From assembly GCA_029216955.1 (NCBI GenBank), contig JANAVB010003400.1, forward strand, positions 18,369,451 to 18,433,450: 64,000 bases of DNA, written 5' to 3'. This document shows, piece after piece, positions 11,829 through 22,834 of the stretch; position 1 is the first letter of the stretch; every line of letters starts with the position of its first letter. Both the position numbers and the translations under genes were made by a program. The DNA comes from Iris pallida (Eukaryota > Streptophyta > Magnoliopsida > Asparagales > Iridaceae). The notes under the pieces were generated by a model. The model saw only the letters and a list, made by a program, of their open reading frames with translations. It ran no database searches and was not told the DNA's origin.

Positions 11829-12099
11829 TAGGGATGGCGGCATGAGACCTATAGGACTCGTTTTATCGATGCTAAGTACCGTCACATTTCTCAGGCCCGG
11901 GTCTTGAGAAATGGTATGGCTGACATTCAGTGGACTTCGGCACATCATCCCACTACCTGCAACTCCTATCCTCCATTATCCTAGCTTCGACAGACCGAGA
12001 CTTGAGGATCATCCTACTTTCGGATTCTTCGATCCGAAGACCGCATATGTTGATCCCCAGCCTTCTGCTAATGCTCCTACTGATGATGCTGACACTTGA
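11829..12099 (+). pseudogene. C-terminal remnant of the Copia post-pol gene (second Copia element)
   Basis: Short stretches in two frames resemble the end of the extra gene at 57751-59052. One reads RTRFIDAKYRHISQARVL and then NGMADIQW, comparable to the region of the intact relative that runs from EFRDVTRYQAIA to LADLRFA. Another reads FGFFDPKTAYVDP before a stop. The piece is cut on its left by the reversed LTR, and a frameshift joins the two parts. Its place just before a polypurine tract and Copia 3' LTR supports the call. Confidence 0.5.
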
Positions 12100-12560
12100 T
12101 TCAGTCTTTTGGCTTAGTATTTTGTGGACATGTTCTGATAGATGATAATCTAGTAGTGACACTTTCTTATTTTGGACTACTTTATTTTGTAGCACTGCTT
12201 ATGCACTTCTGTCTCAGTTGTAGTTGCTTTTGTACTGTTTGAACTTCAGTTGTAGTTAGTTTTTCTGCTATCTTAGTTGGTTTCATCTATTTTCTTATGT
12301 TTTATTACTGCTACTGCTGATGTTATCATACATGAGATACTGGCTTGTTAGTTCTTATCACTATTTTTTGGACATTACTCCATTTTTTTCTTTTTGTTAT
12401 TGTTGGCTTCACATATTGCGGAGAGCCATATTTTGAGTACATGACAAAGGAAGAGAAAGAGTACATACCAAAAAATTTAGGTATATATTTCAAAGTTATA
12501 TTATTTTCGTTATATTTTGGTATAGACTCAATGTTTGTCAATTATTAAAATAGGAGAGAT
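12100..12560 (+). other. 3' untranslated end and polypurine tract of second Copia element
   Basis: AT-rich, non-coding. It ends in AAAATAGGAGAGAT directly before the LTR start, equivalent to AAAATGGGGGAGAT before 59594 in Copia-1. The purine run is at about 12551-12559. Confidence 0.65.
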
Positions 12561-13673
12561 TGTTGGCCCATTGGATAATGATCACACTTGATTTTGATAA
12601 TCAACATCAACTTTGATCGATACATAAAATATACATACTACTACAAGATTACAGATTTCAGATAAGAAGAACGCATGCAACTACATCTACATCCTACTGC
12701 TTCAAAGTACACACATTGCATCATCATCAAAGAACCAATATCGCACTGGAATCAAGATCAAGCCTTTATATTTTCTTCTATATTTTTCAATTTTAATGAG
12801 TCTAGGAAATATTTGTGAGGTTGATCAGGATTGGTAGTGGCTTAGGTTTTATCAGTCCATTTTCTAAAAAGCCTACATATTCAAATCCAAAAAGTCCATA
12901 TATCCAAAAAGTCCAAAGCCCAAACTGTTTTGATCCAAAAGTTCTGGCCTAACCTACGCAGAACACAGACATAACTAGGCCCCAGTTTGGCCCAAGTTTG
13001 CCCAGCGTTCGTCCCAAGTTCGGCCAGATCATTTTAAATTTGTTTTTGTCTTCCACCACATATGGCTACAACGTTCGAATGCGAGATTCATGCATCCGAA
13101 CTCAGCATGAACTTTGCCCGAATTCTGTCTGCAAAAATACTATAAATAGAGATGAATTCCCACCATTTCAAATCACTAACACATTCACTCATTCATTATC
13201 TTCTCAATCTATTCTAAAGTGTTTTCTATGAGATAAAGCTTTTAAACAAACCTATACCACTCTTAGCCAAAGCCAGTGCAGTTCTGTTCAATCTAGAGTT
13301 TTGGTACTGAAAAGTTGTATCAGAGGTTACAATTCAGAAAATGTTCCAGTTTTCAAAATTATTTTGTGGAGACGGTCGTGCGCTCGTCTCTAAGCACGGT
13401 GTTGTAAGAGACTACAAGCTCTCAATTAGCTTGTACCATAGTGGATTAACATCGAGCAAGAGTACTCAAGACTTGAGTAGTCCTCTCAGAAGGAGATCAG
13501 TATACATTATTGTGTCACTGAGTTTGATTCCTTTATCTCTTACTTTACCGTATTTTATTTGCCGTCTTTTACCTGCCATAATATATAGTTGCTTATTTTT
13601 TAATTGGTGTTTATTTCTGCTGCACACGCACATACTCTATTCACCCTTTCTAGAGGTGCTCAACGGTCCTATA
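12561..13673 (+). repeat. 3' LTR of second Copia (SIRE-like) element
   Basis: It begins TGTTGGCCCATTGG, identical to the Copia-1 LTR start. A TATA box lies in CTATAAATAGAG at 13141-13148, and the end is CTATTCACC...CTAGAGG followed by GGTCCTATA. The Copia-1 LTR ends in the same way (TATTCACCCCCCTCTAGAG then CCTACA). The right limit is approximate. GAATTCGGCC-type motifs precede the TATA box, as in Copia-1. Confidence 0.75.
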
Positions 13674-15930
13674 CGCCACCTCCCCTTGTCAACGGACCCA
13701 TTGACGGGTGCCCCCTTGTAGAAAATTGAGCTCCGTCGGAGACGAGTTCTCTCACCGACATCCTAAACATATCAATGTAAGCTCTTCTTCTTTTCCTCTA
13801 GCTTGTTTACTGACTCCTTATCCCCTTGAGCTTGTTGTGTAAATGAGAAGCCATGTATGTTATAAAACATGGGTTATTGCAGTGTGATGGGTTGTGTATT
13901 TGTGAAACCATGCATCTTCGTATGCTCAATGGTTGAGAAGGAGAAAGTATAGCTGGTTTACATGAGTGTATTCTCCTTCCTAATTGCGTAAGCATGGTTA
14001 GCTCTGTGTGTGTGCTTCCTCACAGGAGAATGGATAAGGAGGGCTAGAATGTGTGAGTATTGGTAATTGGAAAGAAGATAAGAATAGAAAAATGTATCAC
14101 ATGAATACTTTGGAATGATGTGCGAACATGCACATATAATATTCTTCTTCTTTTGTTTTGTATGTTCAAAAGCATATGGTTCTTTTGCTACCAGGTTCTA
14201 AGCATAAAGTTGGATGTGTTTATGTGCGTAGATTCATTACCGTAACTGTGTTGAGGTTGTATATGTGCAAGTTTAAAACTAAGAAGAACACTTGAACCGT
14301 GAGGCACCGGTTGGTTCAAACAGGGAGAGATAGAAATTGGGTTGTATATGCCCTTCCAACAGTTAATAAGGGACTGTATTGAGTATATATTGAATGAATG
14401 GGTTGTGAATTTAAATGAATATTTAAGAATGTGGGTGAAAGCAAGTGGAATAGAAGGACAGTATGGTACGGGAACAAAAATTGATGAGGATATTATGATG
14501 TATGCTCATGTCTTAAACTGATGGTAGGAGAATGATAAGAAGTTAAGTTTAAATTATAATTTTGCTTCGTTGGAATGATTTAATAAATACCTCTCAGGTA
14601 TGTGTGTATAGATAAGTGTGAGTGGATTTAGTGACTTGGGTACACAGTGGACTAACAGTGAGTTGGTATTTACTTATAAGTTGGATAATGGAATTAAGTA
14701 GGTATTCATAAATAGATAACATATTTTTCTTTTGTATATATTATTCAGTTATACCAAAAACCTAAAATAATTAATTCCAAATTTATCCCTAGGTTTTTTG
14801 GTCGTGGACTCGGACTCTGTACCTGATTCTTGATTTCAGCTTTTCGATCCAGGTAAGTATACCTTGCCACTATATCATTTCATTTTTGTACAATTCATGC
14901 TTGTTATTTAAATACTACTTATTGTTCGTGCATCCGAGTATGACTCTGGTGCAACCAACGAGATACGTTGGTTCTTATTTGTTAGCCTAGTCCATTAGAG
15001 ACCACCCATGTACTGCAGAGCGGATACAATGGTATCATGCTGGACCCGGACACATGCTTGGACACCTTGATGTGATAAAGAGATATAGGACACGTACCCC
15101 CGTATTCGATTGAGCATTTGTGCGGCCGGGACGAATGATGGTGTAGTTTATGCTAGATGCTTTCATTACGTTATATTGGACCCTATATTAGGGATTGTAC
15201 GTGTCGAGGAGTCGACCCGTTCTAGATACATTGGGTAGGGAGGACAGTTACTAGACGAAGGGGTTGCTATTAGTATATGTTGTTGACAGTCGGCAGTTCG
15301 TACGAACCCTACTTCGAGATGATCTCAGGTTCGGAGAGCCCCATTCGTCAAAAGTTGTTCTTATTGCATTTACACTTAGTCATTAGAACCCCCATGATTT
15401 TCATACATTATTTCATATTGGCCTATATATTATGTATCTTGTTGCGTCCCCCCTGAGGGCCTGGTTTCCTTCCAAGTTTAGACGAGCAGGAGTACTCGAA
15501 GACGTATGGCCGGAGACCAGACGCAATATTGGGCGACAAGGAGATCTCACCAGCTGATTTCAGCTGATCGCGTATGGTACCATCTTCGATACAGTCGTCC
15601 ACGTAGAGTATGTATCAAGTTATCTTACTTTCAGCACTTTCCTTTGGTACTTTATTTCAGAATATTCGAGTAGTGGATGTGTCTCTACCAACTTTATATT
15701 CAATATGGTTATGTATGACTTATTTCTGATTACATGACTTATTTGTATTCAGATTAGTTTATTTACTTATTTTATGGATGAGATTTAGCTTGCCTGTGAT
15801 CATGTTATTATTTAGTTACATCTTAATATGTACTTGAGAATGCCATTAAATTAGGAAAGTACTCGACTGCGTATCTGTTGGCCATTGTTACGTGTCTCGA
15901 TCCCAAGTATTTTGGGACTAGGGTGTGACA
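13674..15930 (+). mobile_element. Degenerate Gypsy-type LTR material ending in TGTGACA
   Basis: AT-rich with no credible reading frame. The right end reads GACTAGGGTGTGACA, a typical 3' end of plant Gypsy LTRs. The interior (about 14800-15400) has the CCAGGTAAGTA and CGGCCGGGACGAATGATGG style of sequence that I associate with chromovirus-type LTRs. I cannot place the left end, and no primer site follows, so this could be a solo or truncated LTR. Confidence 0.35.
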
Positions 15931-16113
15931 GATTGTAGGAATGCATGATATTGTTGCTATATGTCTATTTCTTTTACATTTCTTGTACACTACTCTAGTT
16001 TGATTTCATAATTTATGAGTTTCCTATCTTGATCCTGATGGCATGTTTTCTATTGCCTTTTTGCTTGCCTTATGGAAATTCTGAAAACAAAATTTTTCTA
16101 AGGAGGGGAGAGT
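15931..16113 (+). other. Gypsy internal 3' remnant with polypurine tract
   Basis: 183 bases of non-coding, T-rich sequence ending in AAGGAGGGGAGAG (16100-16112). A TGTGAGATTCGCC start, as expected for a 3' LTR, follows at 16114. I see nothing else in it. Confidence 0.5.
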
Positions 16114-19100
16114 TGTGAGATTCGCCTCACAGTATCAGTTTTTGTATACAGATACACGAGTATCTACTAATTTATTGAGTTTTATTGACTATGATTATTT
16201 TTACATTGTTCGAAAATGTTAGAATACATGTTGGCATTGCCATAGACCTGTGTTAGAATCGACACGTAGAACGGTGAACCAAAAACAATTTATAAGTAAA
16301 AAGATTTCAGACTTTTCGGATCATCCGTCGGTAATCTGTGGAAGTCTGATAGATCATCCGAATGTCCCCATTTTAGATACAAAAAGTTGTTGTGACGATA
16401 CGGATCATCCATCGAAAATTCGTGGAAATTCGCCAGATCATCCGACCGTCTGTAGGGATGAGATATTTTGATGAATAGTGTCCTAATATTTTGATGAATA
16501 ATATTGATACATTCTTTCATCTAGTGATTTCTTGGTTTTGAGACGTCTTATTATCCATTAGTTTCTTGGTTTTCGTTGATGAACGGTTTCGATTAATCAT
16601 GATCGAGTCGCGGATCATGATCAGACGATCATGATTAATTCCCCTTCTTTATATATACGAGTTTTATTTCTTTCGAGATTTCTTTTCACTTTCTCTCTCT
16701 ACTCTTTTTCTCTTCTCGTTTCCACTCTGTATTCCTCGAGAGCTTGGAGCTTGGTCTCGAGACCTCAGAGTATGGTTTCTGAACCCTTCTTGGTGGTGGA
16801 CTAGAAGAGTTAGGCTGGGAGCTATCTTAGGCAACTACATCTTGTCGAACTACTGGACATTTATTATTTTACTATTGTTTTATTTTTGGAGTCTTGATAG
16901 TTCATTATTTCCTAGAACTTGTTTTACTAAAGTTATTTCCTACAAGTTTCTCGTTATTTTCACCGTCTCTGATTTTGGTTTGAGCTAGGTTTTATTTTTC
17001 TACGATGTCCTAACACTTTTCTTGGTTGGAAAATTCGATATCGGTAATGATACGAAAGTTCCTACCACTAGACGTAGTCCATATTAGTATATAAGGCTTA
17101 CATGTAATATTTAGTATAGTTGGACTATACTTGGATGAGATTTGGGACCGGATTTTTGGCTCTTGAGAATTGTTCTTACATTTACTGAGCTTTTTACATG
17201 TTTCTGGATCACCATTTAGAAATCCGACTGATCTTCTGGATGGCCCATTTTATGTGCAAAAACTTGTTGTGACCGAATGGACCATCCTTCGAAAATTTGC
17301 GACAATCCGATGGATCTTCCGATTGGACTTCCAAGTTTATTTTTTTTATTATTTATTGTTTATTTTCTGGATTTTCGTTATTAGTATAATTCTTTATATG
17401 CCTTGCCCTGTTTCCTGTTTTATACTACCATATTTACCTGGATTCCTTGTACATATTCTTGTCTTGTCTTGTCTTAATATTCGCCCATCGTGGCGTACTC
17501 CATATTCCTGTACATGCTTAGCTTGATATAGTGGCTCGTCGTAGCGCACTCCTGTCTCGATACTTGTCTTATCTTGTCTTGTATTATTATGGCTTGTTAT
17601 AGTGCACTCTCTTTCTTGTCTTGTCAAATCCAGTCTTGCATGTCTCATTAGTAGGATGGATTCTGCGGAATGCCACAAACGGAATCCTGAAAGAAAATGT
17701 TAAGGACTAAACAACTAGTCGATTACCTAGATGCATTGGGATGAGAGTATTTTTCGGTTGCTTGTGAGCCCTTTGTTTCGGCCCCAACCTGAATAGACTT
17801 GTAGCTATCTGTCATGATGAGCACATTTCTAGCACACCGTCGAGAAGCGCAATCTTGTTTATTATACTTATTAGCTCTCCGTCATACAGAGCATACTACT
17901 GAGGATACATTTGTCTCTCGGGCGATGTATCCTCTATATACCTATACTTATGGTACATTTGTCTCCCGGGCGATGTAGCCACTATTAGATCTTAGGATAC
18001 ATTTTTGTCTTCCCGGCGATGTATCTATTATTTGATATTTACTATTACTTTACCGGCCTGGATAAGTTAGGTAGTCTGCAGGCCAAGTAACTGGATTAGA
18101 TTTCTCAAAATGTATATGTTAGTAATTAGGATTGTGATAACCTAGTTAGCTAATGTATCAAGCCGTACTCATTGCTTGGCCATGATTGATGGATGGAGTC
18201 CAGTCATGTTCAGTCTTGTCTTGATTACCTAGCTCTTATCTTTGCTTTACTTATTTCGGTAAATGATTAGAGGCTAAGTTCTGTTCATGAGAAATGTTGC
18301 AACATTGGTCCTTGTTTGGTATAAGGTTTGTAAGTCGACTCCGGAATAGTTCCTAAGCATCTCGTTATTTGTCATTCTTGTCAGTATTTACATGTTATAC
18401 ATAATCCACATGCTTATATGTCCTGGCTTTATTACATGCTCACATGTCCAGTTTATCTTACATGTTCGCATGCTATAGTCCTTATATGTTTTCAATTTTC
18501 TTTCATATACACTATAGTACCAATTTATTATTCTTGTCTCATTTTACTACTTTACTTTAGTGTTGTTATGATTTATATGTTGGTTTTAGTTTATAGTTTA
18601 ACTTCATTTGTGGTACTTGTTATTCGGGGTCTGACCCCACTGGTTTTATTTGACCAGATTTGGTTGAGGAGTCTGAGGATCTACTGGACCTTCCACTCGA
18701 TGATGACCACCCAAAGCACCAGGGTTCCTGAGTTGGTGTTCTTTCTCTTAATCACTCTTTTCTCTATAGTCCTTTGTGGCGTTTAGCCACCGAACACGTA
18801 TTTAGCTCATATTTTGGACTTGACATTTTGGTGTAGTGGCTTAGATATGATTGTATATTTTCTAGAGTTGATCATGTATGACTTACACTCTTTCTAGTTC
18901 TTCATTTTGTATTACTAGCTTCATGATCATCTATATATTATAGTTTGGGATGCTTCACTGTCTTATATGCCTGATAATCTTACTCTTGGATATTATTTTC
19001 TTACATGTGATTGAGATATCTAGGATTTGTTTGACCTAGGATTGACTGTTGGCTTGTAGCAGTGACCCCCATCTCTACAGCTTATACGTTATCTCGGAGT

Positions 19101-19173
19101 ACTAGAGTACTTTGGCATATATAGCTGCCTGGTCCGTCCCTACTTGCCAGTTTCTGGTTCTGGGGAGTGATAG
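16114..19173 (+). mobile_element. Degenerate 3' LTR and LTR-derived sequence
   Basis: It starts with TGTGAGATTCGCC after a polypurine tract. A perfect 14-bp inverted repeat (16592-16605 with 16626-16639) sits just before a TATA box at about 16648-16657 and a CT-rich start region. Related GATCATCCG-rich segments occur at 16315-16460 and 17215-17320. Three imperfect copies of a GGGCGATGTA(T) unit lie at 17905-18030. No frame looks coding. It probably contains more than one LTR fragment, and its internal borders are not clear. Confidence 0.4.
16592..16657 (+). promoter_or_regulatory. LTR promoter: inverted repeat plus TATA box
   Basis: ATTAATCATGATCG and its exact reverse complement flank a 20-base spacer that contains a further palindrome (GATCATGATC). 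TTTATATATA follows 8 bases downstream. The arrangement suggests a dimeric activator site in U3. Confidence 0.45.
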
Positions 19174-19632
19174 TGGTGGTATGGCATAAAGCGGGAAGTG
19201 GCACACTTCATATCCAGATGCTCAGTGTGCCAGCAGGTAAAAGTAGAAAGGTAAAGGCCAGGTAGATTGCTTCAGCCATTACCCGTTCTAGAGTGGAAGT
19301 ATAAACACGTTACTATGGATTTTATGTCCGGACTTCCACGATCTCCAGGAGGAAAAGACGCAATTTGGGTCATCATTGATAGGTTGACCAAATTGGCCAA
19401 CTTCTTGCCATCTAAGGTAGGTTTGTCTGTAGAGAAGCTGGCAATGTATGGTAAGCAGATCGTCAGGTTGCATGGGGTTCCTGTAAGCATAGTCTTGGAT
19501 CAGGATAATCGTTTCACTTCTTACTTCTGGAGGAGTTTGCATGCTAGCTTGGGCACTCAACTCAAGTTTAGTACCGCATATCACCCTCAGACGGATGGAC
19601 AGTTAGAGAGGAGTTTGCATGCTAGCTTCTGA
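19174..19632 (+). pseudogene. Gypsy integrase fragment
   Basis: One frame carries WWYGIKREVAHFISRCSVCQ, the second half of the H2C2 zinc finger. After one TAA come HVTMDFMSGLPRS (first catalytic Asp), VSIVLDQDNRFTSYFW (second Asp) and STAYHPQTDGQLER (Glu). These are hallmarks of chromovirus-type Gypsy integrases, a different clade from Gypsy-1. The frame ends by running into a repeated copy of AGGAGTTTGCATGCTAGCTT and then non-coding LTR-like sequence. The rest of pol is missing on both sides. Confidence 0.85.
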
Positions 19633-19990
19633 GACATTGAGATGTTTTATTTATGAGACTTATGTTGATGTTGAGATAGCTAGACTCTTAGACCTTTTGA
19701 TGTGGATTTGGATATATATTTCTAGTCGTATCTTGGATTCTCATTTCATATCGTTTATATCATTATCGTGCCATTTATCTTTCTTATAGTTTATTGTGAT
19801 TGAGTATGAATATTATCATCATATTTTTCTTCTTTTGGAGTTGAGATATCATTGACAAGTTATGATATATATATTCATGATATGTGATAGTCAGTATTGT
19901 TGACCTAGACATCGTTCTATCGTCGATGATGCGTCGTAGGCTGGACGTGGCCACGTGCTCGGGCCCTTATTTCTGGTGCGGGTCGTGACA
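19633..19990 (+). mobile_element. LTR tail ending in GGTCGTGACA
   Basis: The last 70 bases (CATCGTTCTATCGTCGATG to GGTGCGGGTCGTGACA) parallel the end of the long LTRs at 26960-27021 and 31930-32022. This is the 3' end of a related Gypsy LTR, fused to the integrase fragment by deletion. I see no gene in it. Confidence 0.5.
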
Positions 19991-21880
19991 AGCGGACACG
20001 TATAGGAACTCATTAGTTTTTGTTTCTTGTCAAAAGGATACCAAAAAGTTGATAAAACACATGCACGATATTGACGAACCTGTTGTTTTGTTCAGATTTT
20101 GTTCGGTTGAGTTGTGCTCAATTTTGGGGCTTCTACCGCCCATGAAAGTTATCGTGGCCATACGAGGACTTGTTGAGGTGAAGGGGAGTGGTCTTGGGAT
20201 GGATGTGATGAAGGTGGAAGGGTTGGAAGGTCGAAGGAAAGGGAAAGTTTCTGTCAGGTTTGAAGATATGTGCACATATTCTTCCAAAGGGATTCTCATG
20301 ATTTTAGAGAGTTTAAATATGTAAAAAGTATTCGACCAATATAGATGGAGACGTTTATATGAGAGAGAGAGAGAGAGAGAGAGGATGTATGGAATTGATT
20401 TGGTATTTGTTTGAAAAGATGTGGAGGAGATTTGATACTCCATTCAAAAGATGCTCCAAGATATGTCCAAAGGAATTTAAATCGAGTCCAAAATAGGAAA
20501 GTTGTTATGGACTTGTTTAAAAATAAATTTGAATAATAAGATTGTACATTAATTCATTTAAATCAATATAAAAATGCCTAATAGGTTAGGGTACCCTAGA
20601 ATAAGCTCCATGGGTCCCTAGTTTGAGTAGTTTTAGGTTGGTGGAATTTTTGTGATCGATTGAGTCCAATAAGTCAAATATTTGGTCTTGTGTGCCATTT
20701 GAAAATAAATAGCACATGGGAACTCAATTGGGTGTAACACTATTGGCATGTATGTAGCAGGCTCAAATAGCTAAAAACCACATATTGGGTCGAATGGTTT
20801 GGATCAATGTCGAGTCCCAAAATTAAATTAGAAGATACGACAAATTTTACTGTAGATGATAAAATAGTCTAAATTGACCCGAAAGTTATGCGACAAAAAA
20901 AGAATACAAGGGAACGAGTTTAAGCAGGACAATATATATAAAAGTGAAGATAACTTGTCTAGATTAAAATATATGAAAGGCGTTTTGAGAGATTGACATT
21001 TCTTGTGCTCCAAAAATTAAAGCTATGAAAAAGAGTATTTAATGTTAAAACTAATAGCTGGAAAAATACCTATTAGTAACTATATTAAACAAAATAAAAT
21101 AAATAAATAAATAAATAAATAAAAACTATAAAAATCTAGGGGGCTTACAATTAGTATGGCATGGAAGCACCACTCGCCAAGAGAATCCAACTGGGAGCGC
21201 GAGGATGATATCCACAATCGCTTTCCCATCTGTTCGAAAAACAAGGTACGATTTTCGTATTTAACTTTCTTTCTTTCTGCATTGCATTGCATTGCATTCA
21301 TCGCCCTTTAGTTTTAATTTCGAGGATAAAATTTTTATAATTTGGGTAGGATTTAAACCTCCTAAATTTACCAACATATTTTTTTATAATATATATTTTT
21401 AAATTAAAATCTTTGTTTCATATATGTATAATAGACATGGTTTCAAATATATTTTAACATATTAGTAAATAGTTTGTACTTTTTTATATATAATAAAGGA
21501 ACCTAAATATTAGAATAGGAATAACTATCTTAAATATATTAAGTATATATATACTGGAGAAAGTTTTAAGGTTGTTTTAAATATATATATTTTATAATTT
21601 TTCATTAATACTTTTATCTAATAAAATTTTAGTAAATATTCTTGAGTCATTTTATATATAGATGGATTTTTGAAATAGATTTACAGATAATATAAATACA
21701 TGTTATAGTTTTGGCAATATATAGTAAAAATATATAGGTATGTGGAAGAATAGGAATATGTGTACAAATGTATACACATGAGTATACATATACATATTGT
21801 ATACCTGCACATGCATATATATATATATATATATATTATTTTTTATTGTTTATTTTTTATTTTTTATTTTTTATTTTTTT
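19991..21880. other. Unassigned AT-rich region
   Basis: I recognise no transposon or gene here. It holds a (GA)n run at about 20362-20382, an (AAAT)n run at about 21099-21122, and a tandem GCATT at 21277-21299. Frames are open on both strands around 20030-20440 (91 aa on plus, 137 aa on minus), but neither product is familiar. Parts may be host intergenic DNA between transposon insertions. Confidence 0.5.
20049..20324 (+). CDS. Uncharacterised 91-codon open frame (doubtful)
   Basis: ATG to stop with moderately balanced codon use, in a stretch without transposon signatures. The product (MIKHMHDIDEPVVLFRFCS...) has no domain I know, no signal peptide and no clear promoter. A longer open frame overlaps on the opposite strand (20030-20443), so at least one is accidental. 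I list it only because this is the one gene-like stretch outside transposons. Confidence 0.12.
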   Translation: MIKHMHDIDEPVVLFRFCSVELCSILGLLPPMKVIVAIRGLVEVKGSGLGMDVMKVEGLEGRRKGKVSVRFEDMCTYSSKGILMILESLNM

Positions 21881-21936
21881 TTGGGAGCTTTTCTGGGCGA
21901 TCAGCGATCGACTCGGCTTATATATATATATATATA

Positions 21937-21985
<49 letters not shown>
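21814..21985. repeat. (TA)n microsatellites beside the LINE-1 5' end
   Basis: TA runs at about 21814-21836 and 21919-21985, separated by a T-rich stretch. A 34-bp sequence at 21886-21919 is repeated with one mismatch at 22006-22039, one copy on each side of the second TA run. Confidence 0.9.
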
Positions 21986-21987
<2 letters not shown>

Positions 21988-22005
21988 AAATTGAAGGTTT
22001 TGGGT

Positions 22006-22272
22006 AGCTTTTCTGGGCGATCAGCGAGCGACTCGGCTTCTGCCCCTCCGGCAGGTAGCCGCCTGCTGCGGTGGGGGCCCTCTCTCAGGTACCGATTCGG
22101 TTCCCCCTCTCTCCGGCGGCCCTTCGGCGCTCTCCCCGCTCGTCTTTTCCGGAGTCCATCTCCCCGGAGGCTCCCTTCTTCCACCCTTCGGCGTCCCCTC
22201 CTCCGCTTGGTGTCCCCCGATGCCACGTTTGGTTCTCCTCCCTGTGTTCTGTCGCCTGCAGCTGGGCTCCCC
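22006..22272 (+). pseudogene. LINE-1 GC-rich 5' region / start of ORF1
   Basis: About 270 bases, strongly C- and G-rich compared with the AT-rich surroundings, like the 5' part of LINE-2 (63000-63690). Frames are proline/serine/arginine-rich. I cannot fix a start codon. It is cut at 22272 by the long-LTR element and resumes at 32028 in similar GC-rich sequence. Confidence 0.6.
22268..22272 (+). other. Target-site duplication TCCCC (left)
   Basis: Matches 32023-32027 exactly, directly outside the LTR terminal TG and CA. Confidence 0.9.
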
Positions 22273-22775
22273 TGTAACACCCAGTTTTCCAGATGAGGGT
22301 AATTTTGTAATTATAATTATTGATATTTATTTAACATTATAATTTTTGGTAATTTTTAATCATTTTTAAACAATTTAAAAAAACTGCTTTAAGTCATGAT
22401 TTGTGATTTTGATGTGCTGCTAGTGAAACCCAAGAGACTGCATGAACTAGAGCCTAACCATGTCATTAGAATGATTTATTATCATTTTAGCCTAGGGGTA
22501 ATTTGGTCATTTTGGCTTATTTGAATTATTTGATTATTTATTGAATTGGTGAATTCTAGTTTGACTTTGACTTGTTGAGACCTAGTGGACTAGCCTAGAA
22601 GCTAACCCTAGCCATGGTGACCCTAGTCTAACTTAGGTTAACCTACTTTTAGTCATTAGAAACTTATTTTGGAATAGGAGGATTAATTTAAGTGAAATGA
22701 CTTATGGTTTAATACAATGATTTGTGATTTTCATTAAATGACTTATGACTTAAGCCCATGGCCCATAACTAGAAG

Positions 22776-22834
22776 CCCTAACCCTAACCAAACCCTAAGT
22801 GACCAGCCACATAGGGATCCCCACTCTATATAAA
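22776..22834 (+). promoter_or_regulatory. Long-LTR core promoter (telo-box, TATA)
   Basis: GCCCATGGCCCATA (site II-like, 22754-22767) is followed by CCCTAACCCTAACC (22776-22789), AAACCCTAA (telo-box, 22790-22798) and TATATAAA (22827-22834). The same set recurs in LTR-B with TATA at 27766-27773. Confidence 0.55.

Noticed and set aside
21760..22296. 178-codon frame with YIYIYI runs
   Set aside because: Reads through (TA)n. The same holds for 63643-63909 and 9436-9636.
22776..22798. Interstitial telomere
   Set aside because: Only two CCCTAA units plus a telo-box, positioned as promoter motifs and repeated in LTR-B.
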